This document shows positions 24,198 through 33,753 of a stretch of DNA of 64,000 bases, in pieces. The notes under the pieces are model-generated. The model saw only the letters and a program-made list of their open reading frames with translations, had not been told where the DNA came from and searched no databases. Made by a program: the position numbers and the translations under genes. How positions within the stretch are numbered: position 1 is the first letter of the stretch; every line of letters starts with the position of its first letter. Source of the stretch: Alphaproteobacteria bacterium (GTDB lineage Bacteria > Pseudomonadota > Alphaproteobacteria > Bin65); assembly GCA_021776685.1 (NCBI GenBank), contig JAJFFJ010000017.1, positions 1-64,000 of the forward strand, read 5' to 3'.

Positions 24198-26522
24198 CTA
24201 CTCCGCAGCGATGGCTGGCGCCGCCTCATCCAGTGCGGCCAGCACCTTGGGCGGTGACAGCGGGTGGTCCCGCAAGCGAACACCCGTGGCATGGTAGATC
24301 GCGTTGGAGAGTGCCGCGATTGGCGGGATGATCGGCACCTCGCCGATACCCCGAATGCCATAAGGATGCATGGGGTTCGGCACCTCGACGATTTCCGTGT
24401 TGATGAAGGGCACGTCTGAGGCCACCGGCACGCGGTAATCAAGGAAGCCGGGATTCTCCAGCGTCCCTTTTTCGCTGTAGATGTATTCCTCATTCAGCGC
24501 CATGCCGATGCCCTGTACCGCACCACCCTGGAACTGACCCTCGATGAATTTCGGGTAGACCGCCTTGCCGGCGTCCTGGACCAGCGTGTAGCGCAACACC
24601 TTAACCGCGCCGGTTTGCCGGTCGACTTCCACATCAACAATATGCGTGCCAAAGCCAGGCCCGCCCATGGCGACATCCAGCTCCGCATGTCCGGCAATCG
24701 TGCCGCCCAATGCGCCCGCCCTGCGGGCCAGGTCGGCCAGGGACAGGGGCTCGAAATCACCCACGTTCGTGCTGGCAGGCCGGGCATGACCGTCCTCCCA
24801 GACCACTTCTTCCGTCTCGACTTCCCAGATACGCGCCGCAACCTCGCAGGCTTTCTGTATAGCGTCCCGGGACGCCTTCACAGTCGCCATGCTGCCGGCC
24901 GCCGTGCCTCGACTGCCCGCTGTCATGAAGTTGAAGCCCAGCGCGGTAGTGTCGCCTGACTTTACGCGCACCTTCTCCGTCGGGATGCCAAGTTCTTCTG
25001 CAACCACCATGGCCAGTGCGGAACGGCCGCCGCCGGTCACGTCGACGGTGCCCATGATCACGTTGACCGTACCGTCCTCGCCAACATTGAGGGTGGCCGA
25101 TGTTTCCTTGCCCAAGGTAAACCAGAATCCGGTGGCGACGCCCCGTCCCTGATTGGGGCCGAGCTTTTCCTGCATGTGTGGGTGGGCCTGGGCGCTCTCC
25201 AGGGTTTCCACAAACCCTATCGGCCCCAGCTTCGGCCCATAGTGGGTCTGTGTCCCTTCCCTGGCGGCATTCTTGAGGCGGAATGAAACCGGGTCCATGC
25301 CAACCCCTTCGGCCAACTCGTCAAGTACACTCTCGACGCCGAAAGCAATCATCGGTGCACCGGGCGCCCGGTAGGCTGCAACCTTTGGCCGGTTGCAGGT
25401 CACGTCGTGACCGACCACCAGCACATTCTCGATGTCATAACGAGTGAAAACCGTGATCGCCGCCATCGGCACTGACGACCCGGCAAAGGCGCCGGACTGA
25501 TAGTTGAGCTCAGCCTGCCCTGCTGTGATTCGCCCATCCTTGGTGACGCCGATCTTCACTTTCGTGTGGGTGCCGGAAGTCGGCCCAGTGGCGCGGAATA
25601 CTTCGTCCCGGGTCATCACCATCTTTACCGGCCGGCGGGATTTTCGCGACAGCACCACCGCCAGGGGCTCAAGGTACACATTGTTTTTGCCGCCAAAACC
25701 ACCACCAAGCTCTGCCGCGGTGACGGTGATCTTAGACATGTCCAGCTGCAGCAGCTTTGCGATTTGGGCGCGAAAGACGAAGTGCCCCTGGGTGCTGGTC
25801 CAAACCTCCACCTGGCCGCCATCGGTATAGTTGGCGATGGACGCCTGGGGCTCGATATAGCCCTGGTGAACTGGCTTGGTGCGGAACTCACGCTCGATCA
25901 CAAGGTCTGCCTGGTCGAAGCCCGCCTCGATATCGCCCAGCTTGCTTTCAATGCGCGTGGCGATGTTTGAGGGTTTTTCCGGTGTCGGATCGACGCCCTT
26001 GGTGAACTGGTCTTCGTGGAGGATCGGCGCGTCCGACTGCATGGCAGCTTCCACGTCGATGACGTGGGGCAGCACCTCGTATTCCACTTTGATGAGTTTC
26101 AAGGCCTTCTTGGCCGCAGATTCGCTGACCGCGGCGACGGCGGCAACCGGGTGGCCGTCATAAAAGACCTTTTCCCGTGCCATCATGTTGCGGGTGACGT
26201 CCTTGAAGTTGATCATCAGTTCGCCGGAGGCCGCGTGTTCGACCGCCATGTCCGGGAAATCGTCACGGGTCACCACCGCCTTGACGCCAGGAACGGCTTC
26301 CGCCGCGGCGGTATCAATCGACAGGACCCGCGCATGTGCATGGGGGCTGCGAAGGACCTTGCCGATCAGTTGTCCCGGCAAGTTGTAGTCAGCGGCATAG
26401 CGCGCCCGGCCCGTCACCTTGTCGACCGCATCGGGTCGGTCCGCTGGCTCGGTGCCGACGATCTTCAGTTTCTTTTCTTCGTAGGGGATGGACGTGCTGA
26501 AGGATCCTGGTTTCGGGGCCAT
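24198..26522 (-). CDS. xanthine dehydrogenase family, molybdopterin-binding large subunit
   Basis: 774 residues. The two Mo-binding halves are complete: GRARYAADYNLPGQLIGKVLRSPHAHA, GGGFGGKN, AYRAPGAPM, and near the end IRGIGEVPIIPP with the Glu needed for hydroxylation. The CO dehydrogenase loop AYRCSFR is absent, so the enzyme should hydroxylate an aromatic or heterocyclic compound or an aldehyde rather than oxidise CO. It lies 3 bp after the Fe-S subunit in an FAD - Fe-S - Mo operon. Confidence 0.92.
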   Translation of the reverse strand: MAPKPGSFSTSIPYEEKKLKIVGTEPADRPDAVDKVTGRARYAADYNLPGQLIGKVLRSPHAHARVLSIDTAAAEAVPGVKAVVTRDDFPDMAVEHAASGELMINFKDVTRNMMAREKVFYDGHPVAAVAAVSESAAKKALKLIKVEYEVLPHVIDVEAAMQSDAPILHEDQFTKGVDPTPEKPSNIATRIESKLGDIEAGFDQADLVIEREFRTKPVHQGYIEPQASIANYTDGGQVEVWTSTQGHFVFRAQIAKLLQLDMSKITVTAAELGGGFGGKNNVYLEPLAVVLSRKSRRPVKMVMTRDEVFRATGPTSGTHTKVKIGVTKDGRITAGQAELNYQSGAFAGSSVPMAAITVFTRYDIENVLVVGHDVTCNRPKVAAYRAPGAPMIAFGVESVLDELAEGVGMDPVSFRLKNAAREGTQTHYGPKLGPIGFVETLESAQAHPHMQEKLGPNQGRGVATGFWFTLGKETSATLNVGEDGTVNVIMGTVDVTGGGRSALAMVVAEELGIPTEKVRVKSGDTTALGFNFMTAGSRGTAAGSMATVKASRDAIQKACEVAARIWEVETEEVVWEDGHARPASTNVGDFEPLSLADLARRAGALGGTIAGHAELDVAMGGPGFGTHIVDVEVDRQTGAVKVLRYTLVQDAGKAVYPKFIEGQFQGGAVQGIGMALNEEYIYSEKGTLENPGFLDYRVPVASDVPFINTEIVEVPNPMHPYGIRGIGEVPIIPPIAALSNAIYHATGVRLRDHPLSPPKVLAALDEAAPAIAAE

Positions 26523-26525
26523 GGG

Positions 26526-27002
<477 letters not shown>

Positions 27003-27006
27003 CAGC

Positions 27007-27876
27007 TTATGCTCCCCGCGCCCGTTCCAGCGCGATTTTGGTCGCCCGCTCAGCGAGCACGCCGGCGACCTTAGTGCGGAATTCTATGGTGCCCCGTTTG
27101 TCGTCAATCGGCCGGCATGCGGCGCGCACCTCCTGAATCATATTTTCGATCGCGGCGTCATCGACCGATGTGCCGATCAGGGCGTCCGCGGCTTCCTGAA
27201 CCAGCAGGGCGCGCGCGGCGACAGCCCCCAGAACCACCCGCGCCGCCGTGCAGATCCCGGCATCGTCGAGGGTCAGGTTGACGGCCACGCCAACCACGGC
27301 GATGTCCATTTCGGTGCGTGGCGTAAAGCGAAGGTAGGCATCGCCCGAGTGGGCAGGCCGTGGCGGCAGGGAGAAGGAAACGACGATTTCGCCCTTCTCA
27401 AGGGAAGTCTTGCCGGGTCCGACGGCGATGTCCTGAACCGGCACCTCCCGGCTGCCGTTGGGCCCAAACACAGTTGCCATAGCGCTGGCGGCAATCATCG
27501 GCGGCACGCTGTCGGCAGCAGGCGATGCATTGCACAGGTTGCCACCAACGGAGGCACGCCCGCGTATCTGGACCGAGCCGATCAACTTCACACCGTCCAT
27601 GACGCCCGGCCAGGCTGCGCAGAAATCAGCATGGTCCATCAGCTCCAGACCCGGCACCGCAGCGCCAAACCGCCAGCCGCCGTCTTCCTGCTGGATTGTG
27701 CGAACTTCGGGGATGTTCTTGATGTCGACAATCAGGTCGGGCTCGATCATGTCCGAATGCATCTGCACCAGAACATCTGTACCGCCAGCCAGCACCCGCA
27801 CATCGCCAGATTCTGCAGCAATTAACTGCGCTGCATGGGCCAGCGTGTCGGCTGCTTCGTATCTCAAATTATCCAT
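27007..27876 (-). CDS. molybdenum hydroxylase FAD-binding subunit
   Basis: 289 residues. VLAGGTDVLVQMHSD and GGNLCNASPAADS are the FAD-binding signatures of the CoxM/XdhB family. The ATG at 27876 has GAGGAG directly upstream; an ATG 12 nt earlier lies in that site. It is the first gene of the three-gene operon. Confidence 0.92.
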   Translation of the reverse strand: MDNLRYEAADTLAHAAQLIAAESGDVRVLAGGTDVLVQMHSDMIEPDLIVDIKNIPEVRTIQQEDGGWRFGAAVPGLELMDHADFCAAWPGVMDGVKLIGSVQIRGRASVGGNLCNASPAADSVPPMIAASAMATVFGPNGSREVPVQDIAVGPGKTSLEKGEIVVSFSLPPRPAHSGDAYLRFTPRTEMDIAVVGVAVNLTLDDAGICTAARVVLGAVAARALLVQEAADALIGTSVDDAAIENMIQEVRAACRPIDDKRGTIEFRTKVAGVLAERATKIALERARGA

Positions 27877-28205
27877 TCCGCTCCTCATTCATCCCGATCA
27901 TCCTCCACACAGCCCATGGATACCATTTCCTGGGCACAGGTTTCAGCATTGTGGAAACCTGTCAGGGGGAAGTGCGTAAGCCATGTATCGGATGCCAGCA
28001 ATGTCGATAGTCGATTAAGCGTCAGCGCGCCAACCCAAATTGCTGCCGGGCCGGCGAATCATTCCGCTCGCACAGATATTCGCGTCAACTCTGGCGAACC
28101 AGAGGCACATAGATCGGCCCAAACGTACACAACCAGTCACAGGGCAAGAGCGTGGCGGGCAGTTCCGCTTTTTTGCCAGAAGCGAACCAAGCTATTGAAC
28201 CGTTC
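27877..28205. other. intergenic region without a gene
   Basis: About 330 bp between the BTAD regulator stop and the molybdenum hydroxylase operon start. It should contain the operon promoter. I see no convincing ORF, hairpin or repeat. Confidence 0.5.
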
Positions 28206-29921
28206 CTAATGCACTGCAAGTCCGCTGATCAGCTTCGTTGCGAACTCGATATAGTGATCGGTATGTGTCCGTGCACTAATGGTCAGGAGTTCGCGTCCGT
28301 CGGCTTCTGCATTCTCTGTATGCCCTGCTGCCAGGTTGAGCTGGGCTCTCTTGAAGATAATCGCCGCCAACAGCGCAGCATAGATATCGGTCTCGCGGCG
28401 GCACCTTTCATAGGCTTGATCGATCCATTCCAGGGCTTTTACCTGATTGTCGCCGGCAGCATAGGCCGATGCCATAACTCGGGCGGTTATACCCTCCCAG
28501 CACGGATCGCCGAGTTGGCATGCCAGCGCGAATGCTTCTTCGATCTCGTCGAGGACTGTCTCAGGCGATTGGCCCTTCAACAGCCGGACTTCTGCCAACA
28601 GCGCGACCGGCCACGGGCGAAACGAGTCCCATTGAAGATCCTCAATCAGATCCAGACACTCCTGGAGCCACGTCTCCGCTTCGGTCCAGCGTTCTTGCAG
28701 CATATGGCCCCATGCGCCCACCCCCAGCGACCATGCCCGACGACGCCGGTTGCCCGCCGCGTCCGCGTATTTCAGTGAACGGGCGTAGTGTTCCATGCCC
28801 TCTTCGACCTTGCCCCAATCGACCAGATTGAAGCCGATGACAGCGTGGACGCCCGCACGTGTGTCCGGATCATCCGTAAGATCCAAGGCGCGAGAAAGAT
28901 AGCTGCCTGCGGCGGGTCGTCTGCCGGCAAATGACTCAATATAGCCGAGCTCGCGGAGACCAGAGGCGGCGGCTACCATGTCGTCCGCCTGCTCGGCGAT
29001 CGAGACCGCCTGGCTCAAAAGAATAGCTCCTTCGTCATCGTGGCCGCGCACGGCATGAACCAATGCCGAGCCCAACTCCTGCAGAACCGATCCATGGAGC
29101 GACGGATCTCCGGACTGTTCCGCGTCGGCCAGCGCCTGGCGCAACAAATCCAGGCCCACGTCTACCGAACCGGCAGCAATCGTCGCCCGCCCGGCCTCCA
29201 GTCGGGACTTTGCAAGCGCTGGAACCCCGACATCGGGATCCGCCGACGGCACGATGACGTGGGCCGCCTGATTTAGCGCCGAGGTGGGGCTAACGCCGAG
29301 CTCCGCCTCGAATGCTCGTTTCGTCGCCTCGATGTGGTTATCTGCGGCTGTTTTGCGCCCCGCCAAGGCCAGACTCTTGACCAGAAGGATGTGGGCTGCT
29401 TCATCAAAGGGTTGCCGCCGCGCACCGAGCTCGGCGAGTTCGATGGCCCTTTCCCAATCCGTTGCCGAAAGCGCCCGCAAGATATTGGTGCGGATTGCCG
29501 AATCGATCATGCCGGCCACCCGTTCCCGCTCGATCAGGAGCCAGGTAGAAAACTCGGGGCCGCAACGCGGCTCGACGCCTTCAAGCAATGCCGCCCCGAA
29601 TGCCGGATCGAAGGCGCCCGATTCGAGTTCGGCGACATCAATCCGAACATCCTCCGGCAGGTTTGTCTGAAGTGGGTCGCCAGCCAACATGTCCGCCGAC
29701 CCAAGGGCTTTGCGCAATGACGCGAGACACCAGCGCAACGACCCAAGGGGGTCCAAGGCATCGGGGAACAGCTCTTGAGCAAGGGACTGGCGGCTGATTT
29801 CCTGCTTAGACAGCAACACCCGGGCAAGGACGGCCCAGGACTGGTGGCCGCGGATAGTGTGGCGGTCGCCCTCCTTGTCAAAAATCGCCGGCCTGCCGAT
29901 GAGTTTGATTCGAAGTCCCAT
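28206..29921 (-). CDS. BTAD/SARP-like transcriptional regulator with TPR repeats
   Basis: 571 residues. The N-terminus is a winged-helix region (GLRIKLIGRPAIFDKEG, LSKQEISRQSLAQELFPD, SLRWCLASLRKALG) of the OmpR-like fold in SARP regulators. A bacterial transcriptional activation domain follows (about 95-240), then TPR-like helical repeats to the end. No NTPase domain. It is divergent from the DUF4242 gene and just downstream of the molybdenum hydroxylase operon, so it may control either. Signal unknown. Confidence 0.8.
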   Translation of the reverse strand: MGLRIKLIGRPAIFDKEGDRHTIRGHQSWAVLARVLLSKQEISRQSLAQELFPDALDPLGSLRWCLASLRKALGSADMLAGDPLQTNLPEDVRIDVAELESGAFDPAFGAALLEGVEPRCGPEFSTWLLIERERVAGMIDSAIRTNILRALSATDWERAIELAELGARRQPFDEAAHILLVKSLALAGRKTAADNHIEATKRAFEAELGVSPTSALNQAAHVIVPSADPDVGVPALAKSRLEAGRATIAAGSVDVGLDLLRQALADAEQSGDPSLHGSVLQELGSALVHAVRGHDDEGAILLSQAVSIAEQADDMVAAASGLRELGYIESFAGRRPAAGSYLSRALDLTDDPDTRAGVHAVIGFNLVDWGKVEEGMEHYARSLKYADAAGNRRRRAWSLGVGAWGHMLQERWTEAETWLQECLDLIEDLQWDSFRPWPVALLAEVRLLKGQSPETVLDEIEEAFALACQLGDPCWEGITARVMASAYAAGDNQVKALEWIDQAYERCRRETDIYAALLAAIIFKRAQLNLAAGHTENAEADGRELLTISARTHTDHYIEFATKLISGLAVH

Positions 29922-30097
29922 ATTCCAACCGGTTCCCTAAGTCGATTTTTCGGGCACAAGGCCCCGCCAACGTCTCGCACATGACTGTTTGCTGGCGCGT
30001 TTGACAGATGTCATCAAATAAATGAGCGCCTCAAACGCTCCGTCTCCCGCTCGTCAGTCAATGTGCTCGCGTTCAACCTCAGACAGGGAGCAGCACC

Positions 30098-30376
30098 ATG
30101 CCCAAATATTTGATCGAACGGAACATTCCTGGCGCAAGTACCTTGAGCGCCAAGGAACTGCAGGAGATCTCCGCAAAATCCAACGAGGTTATTGGCGATC
30201 TCGGCGAGCCCTATACGTGGGTTACGAGTTTCGTTGCTGGCGACAAGATATTCTGTGTACACGAAGCCGAAAGCGAAGACGCTGTCCGTCGCCATGCGCA
30301 GGCAGGAGGCTTCCCCGTCGACGCAATTGCGGAAGTGGCAGCGACGATTGATCCGTCGACCGGCCACGGCGCCTAG
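30098..30376 (+). CDS. DUF4242 family protein
   Basis: 92 residues. MPKYLIERNIPGA, WVTSFVAGDKIFCVHEAESEDAVRRHAQAGGFP and the IDPSTG tail match the DUF4242 ferredoxin-like family, annotated in places as nickel-binding. Function not established. It is divergent from the BTAD regulator and ends in a strong hairpin, so it is a single-gene unit. Confidence 0.85.
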   Translation: MPKYLIERNIPGASTLSAKELQEISAKSNEVIGDLGEPYTWVTSFVAGDKIFCVHEAESEDAVRRHAQAGGFPVDAIAEVAATIDPSTGHGA

Positions 30377-30384
30377 GCAGGAGG

Positions 30385-30424
30385 GTTTGGGTGAGCGCCT
30401 GCCGCGGCCAGCGCTTACCCAAAC
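30385..30424 (+). terminator. strong hairpin after DUF4242 gene
   Basis: GTTTGGGTGAGCGC (30385-30398) pairs with GCGCTTACCCAAAC (30411-30424): 14 bp with one G.U, 12-nt loop, 8 bp after the stop. The stem is perfect but no T-run follows. Confidence 0.7.
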
Positions 30425-30445
30425 GCCCTTCAAAGGAAGGCCCTC

Positions 30446-30673
30446 CTACGGGCCACAAACAGACATCCCGTGGTGCTGGCTTGTACGTCCGCTGTCTATC
30501 GTCGTGCCGCCGAGACGCTTCGACAGCTCGTGCTTGCGCCGGCCTTTTCGTCGCCTCAGCCCGGCCAACAGCCGACGGTAGATATCGACGTAGCGGCGTT
30601 CTAGCGCCTCTCTTTGCGCCACGGCTACCTCGCTCTCGAACAGGAAGCCCGTCAGCGCCTCTTCCCGGGAGGG
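30446..30673 (-). pseudogene. fragment related to the 3' end of the acyl-CoA ligase gene
   Basis: On the minus strand an open stretch without a start reads EEALTGFLFESEVAVAQREALERR and ends at 30446. It matches the last residues of the ligase at 34927 (EEALAGFLFESEVRVA). The DNA is about 80% identical over roughly 75 bp (30592-30667 against 34905-34980), including bases after the ligase stop. It looks like a duplicated remnant between the DUF4242 hairpin and the DUF6282-like gene. The rest of this 300-bp gap holds no gene. Confidence 0.45.
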
Positions 30674-30677
30674 GCCG

Positions 30678-31730
30678 CTAGCGCATCGCCGCCCTGGCTT
30701 CGGCCAGGTTCGCCAGTGCGGGCTCGCCGATCACTCGCGCGGGGTTGACTGTGCAGGTTTGATACAACTCGTCCTGTGTCAGGCCGAAGGCTTCCATGTA
30801 GCCGCGGACAAGGCGCATCGCCTCGACCGAGTTGGGGAACAGCGGTTCGCCGGCATCGCTCGACAAGGTGAAGTGCTCGACGCCGACCTCGCGGATGGCC
30901 GCGTACATCTTCGCGGGATCGACGCCTAGCAGTGGGGACAGCTCGTCGAAGGTGAAGTTGAGCAGGATGCCTGCAGCCGCCAGCTCCTTCATTTGCGCCA
31001 CGCTCAGGTTCACGAAGGGGCTGTAGGGATGGTCGATGACGGCGCAGCGGATGCCCAGCCGGACCACTTCCTCAGCAATCAGGAAGATTTCCTTGTGGGT
31101 GGCGTGGCCGAAGAACAGGGCAACGTCCCGCTCGGCGATGACCTTCAGGATATCCTTGATGTCGGATTTGAGGGCGCCGGCTGAATCGAGCAAATAATGG
31201 CCGAGATCCAGCGCCTGGTCCCACGGCAACGGCTCCGAATGCGCATCCGGGTCGGCATCTTTGTCCCACCAGATGTTCCTCCCGCCGACCGTGGCGTAGG
31301 TATTGGCGTGGTTGAAGACCGGTAGCCAGAGCGCGATCACGCCGCCGTCGATCGACTGGACCGCTTCCTCGACCGTCGGTGCTTCACCGCTGGCGCCTAG
31401 TAAATGGCCGGCCCAGCAGCGGACAGGCCTAAAATCGGTCTCCCCCGCCCACGTGGCCAAGTCGTCCTCAATCTGCCTGACGGTGGCGCCTTCGTTCGAC
31501 ATACCAGTGATGGTTTTGAACAGGATGCCCGCCATGCCGCATTCCGATGCGTATTTGGCGAGGGCCAGGGCGTCCTGCTGCCCTTCATGGGCGTGGCAGT
31601 GGATGTCGATGGCGTCCCTGACAGTGCTGATCTCCGGCGGATGCACGACGCCCGGTCGGTAGCGCCGGCGGACCGGATAGGAGGTCACGCAGCGTTCCAT
31701 TGTCGGCGTGGAAACATCGTTGTCGGTCAT
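30678..31730 (-). CDS. DUF6282-like metal-dependent hydrolase
   Basis: 350 residues. AIDIHCHAHE gives the HxH metal site of amidohydrolase-like barrels; FFGHATHKE, CAVIDHPYSP and TLSSDAGEPLFPN supply further metal-ligand-type His and Asp. It most resembles uncharacterised DUF6282 proteins. It is last in a minus-strand group with a second amidohydrolase and a D-2-hydroxyacid dehydrogenase, so a lactone or cyclic amide is a plausible substrate. Confidence 0.75.
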   Translation of the reverse strand: MTDNDVSTPTMERCVTSYPVRRRYRPGVVHPPEISTVRDAIDIHCHAHEGQQDALALAKYASECGMAGILFKTITGMSNEGATVRQIEDDLATWAGETDFRPVRCWAGHLLGASGEAPTVEEAVQSIDGGVIALWLPVFNHANTYATVGGRNIWWDKDADPDAHSEPLPWDQALDLGHYLLDSAGALKSDIKDILKVIAERDVALFFGHATHKEIFLIAEEVVRLGIRCAVIDHPYSPFVNLSVAQMKELAAAGILLNFTFDELSPLLGVDPAKMYAAIREVGVEHFTLSSDAGEPLFPNSVEAMRLVRGYMEAFGLTQDELYQTCTVNPARVIGEPALANLAEARAAMR

Positions 31731-31802
31731 GGCCTCTGCCCTTGCCGGAGGTGAACCATATGTTCGCCAGAGTGACCGATAGTCCTGGCCGCAGCAAGCC
31801 GC

Positions 31803-32663
31803 CTAGAACCCGAAGAGCCGCGCCGGGTTGTCCACCAGGATTTTCTTGAGCGACGCTTCATCCGGCTCGTAGCGATAGAGCAGGTCAACCAGCTCGCCGT
31901 CGTTTGGCATCTTCTTTTTGTAGACCACGTGCGGCCAGTCGGTAGCCCAGATGGTGCGGTCGGGCGCCGCCGCGATCAGCGCGCGGGCAAAAGGCACGGT
32001 ATCGTCCCAGGGGTGGCCCAGGTCCGAGGACCGGTCGCCGTTGGAAATCATCACCCACCAGTTCTCCCGCTCCCGCATGACGCCGAGCAGGACTTGAAAG
32101 GCCTCCTGCTCTACGCCGCCGCCGGCCTCCATGTGCCCCATATGGTCGACGACCACGGTGGTCTCGATCTCGCGGAACAGGTCGACCAGCTCAAGAAGCT
32201 CGTCGCCGAAAAAATGCACCTTGGCGTGCCAGCCGAGCGGCTCGATCCGCTTCAGCGACCGCCTAAATTCGTCTGGGTCGGGCCGAGTGCCGAAGATGTT
32301 GCCGAAATTGAAGCGTGCGCCGCGCACCCCTGCGGCGTTCATATCCTCGAGGTCCTTGTCCGAAACGGTGTCATCGATCACCGCGATGCCGCGGTATTGC
32401 GGGCCAGCTTCGCGCAGGGTCTCGACCAGCAGTCGGTTGTCGCAGCCATAGATTGTCGGCTGCACCAGCACACCCCGGTCCATCCCCAAGGCGCCGTGCA
32501 GTTTCCGGATCTCGACCATGGTTGCGTCAGGCGGGTCATAGATACTCTCCCGCGCTGGCGGCCAGATTGCCGGGTCACCGTAGAAATGCACCTGGCTGTC
32601 GCAGCTGTTCGGCGGCGGTGGCCGGGACGGGGCCCGCGTATTCTTGTCATAGGATGGGAACAT
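31803..32663 (-). CDS. amidohydrolase family 2 (2-pyrone-4,6-dicarboxylate lactonase-like)
   Basis: 286 residues. CDSQVHFYGDP is the N-terminal metal motif, AKVHFFGDELLEL, VVVDHMGHMEAGGG and WATDWPHVVY follow in the order seen in LigI-type lactonases; the late Asp of ATDWPH is the catalytic base. It probably hydrolyses a lactone of aromatic degradation. It sits between two minus-strand genes with small gaps. Confidence 0.82.
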   Translation of the reverse strand: MFPSYDKNTRAPSRPPPPNSCDSQVHFYGDPAIWPPARESIYDPPDATMVEIRKLHGALGMDRGVLVQPTIYGCDNRLLVETLREAGPQYRGIAVIDDTVSDKDLEDMNAAGVRGARFNFGNIFGTRPDPDEFRRSLKRIEPLGWHAKVHFFGDELLELVDLFREIETTVVVDHMGHMEAGGGVEQEAFQVLLGVMRERENWWVMISNGDRSSDLGHPWDDTVPFARALIAAAPDRTIWATDWPHVVYKKKMPNDGELVDLLYRYEPDEASLKKILVDNPARLFGF

Positions 32664-32701
32664 GTCCTGGGTCTCCTGAAGGCAAACGCCGGCGAACCAG
32701 C

Positions 32702-33649
32702 CTATCGATACTGGTCGTATTCCGGGCCGGGTACTTCGTTCTCGGTCAGGCCGCGGATCGCCGCCCGGCCCATGGCGAGGCGCGCCTCGACAGCACTGGC
32801 CCCGATATGAGGCGTCGACAGAAAGTTGGGCAGACGCAACAGGTCGTCATCGACCGGTGGCTCAATGGCGAACACGTCGAAGCATGCTCCTGCTCCGGGC
32901 TTGGACGCGAGCCAGTCCCTGAGCGCGATCTCGTCGACGATGAAACCACGGCTGGTGTTGATCAGGATGCAGTCGGTTTTCAGACGCCTGAGGGTCGCGT
33001 CATTGTAGAGATTTCGGGTCAGCGACGTCAGCGGCAGGTGGATGCTGATGACTTCGGCCCGGTCGACCAGTTCGTCGAACCCGACAGGCGTCACACCGTG
33101 CGCGGCATAGAAGTCAGGATAGTCCTCGATATCGCAGACCAGCAGCGTGCACTGAAACGGCGCCAGCAGCCGGACAAGTTCCTTGCCGATGTTGCCGCAA
33201 CCATGGACGCCGAATGTCCGGCCGGTCAGCAGGCGGCCAAGATTCTGCCGCGGCCGGTCACCGGCGCGCATTGCGGCAGACACCGCCGCCACGCCGCGCA
33301 GCCCGGAAATCGCAAAATTGAGCGCCAGTTCCGCCACCGACAGCTTGTTGACGCCCGGCAAGTAGCCAAAGCGCACCCCGTGGCGGCGCAAGGCGTCGAA
33401 ATCAACGTCTTCGCAGCCGACGCCGAATTTGCCGATGACTTTGAGATTAGGTAGCGCGGACAGCACCTTGTCGTTCACGGGTTCGCGGCCGACGATGGCG
33501 GCGTCGCAATCCCCGAGAAACTCAATCATCTCGTCTTCCGACAGGATGCCCAGACCGTCGTTGAGCTTCGCGTCCGGATAGGACGAGAGCAGTTCTTCCC
33601 GCAACACCGGGTTTTGGCACATGAGCCCGATTGGGACGCCCACCTTCAT
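32702..33649 (-). CDS. D-2-hydroxyacid dehydrogenase, NAD-dependent
   Basis: 315 residues. The NAD motif VHGCGNIGKELVR, the catalytic Arg in LINTSRGFIVDEIAL, Glu, and His in STPHIGAS are all present. It reduces a 2-oxoacid to the D-2-hydroxyacid or the reverse. First gene of the minus-strand trio with two amidohydrolases, divergent from an Ldh2-type dehydrogenase. Confidence 0.9.
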   Translation of the reverse strand: MKVGVPIGLMCQNPVLREELLSSYPDAKLNDGLGILSEDEMIEFLGDCDAAIVGREPVNDKVLSALPNLKVIGKFGVGCEDVDFDALRRHGVRFGYLPGVNKLSVAELALNFAISGLRGVAAVSAAMRAGDRPRQNLGRLLTGRTFGVHGCGNIGKELVRLLAPFQCTLLVCDIEDYPDFYAAHGVTPVGFDELVDRAEVISIHLPLTSLTRNLYNDATLRRLKTDCILINTSRGFIVDEIALRDWLASKPGAGACFDVFAIEPPVDDDLLRLPNFLSTPHIGASAVEARLAMGRAAIRGLTENEVPGPEYDQYR

Positions 33650-33753
33650 AAGTCTCGACCCCCAATTAGTAGGTGACTGATACTAGGTGGCCTTGGCACG
33701 ACCTGTCGACCGATGCGCGCCGTCAACCATCAATAACCTCCGGAGTTCGTTTC

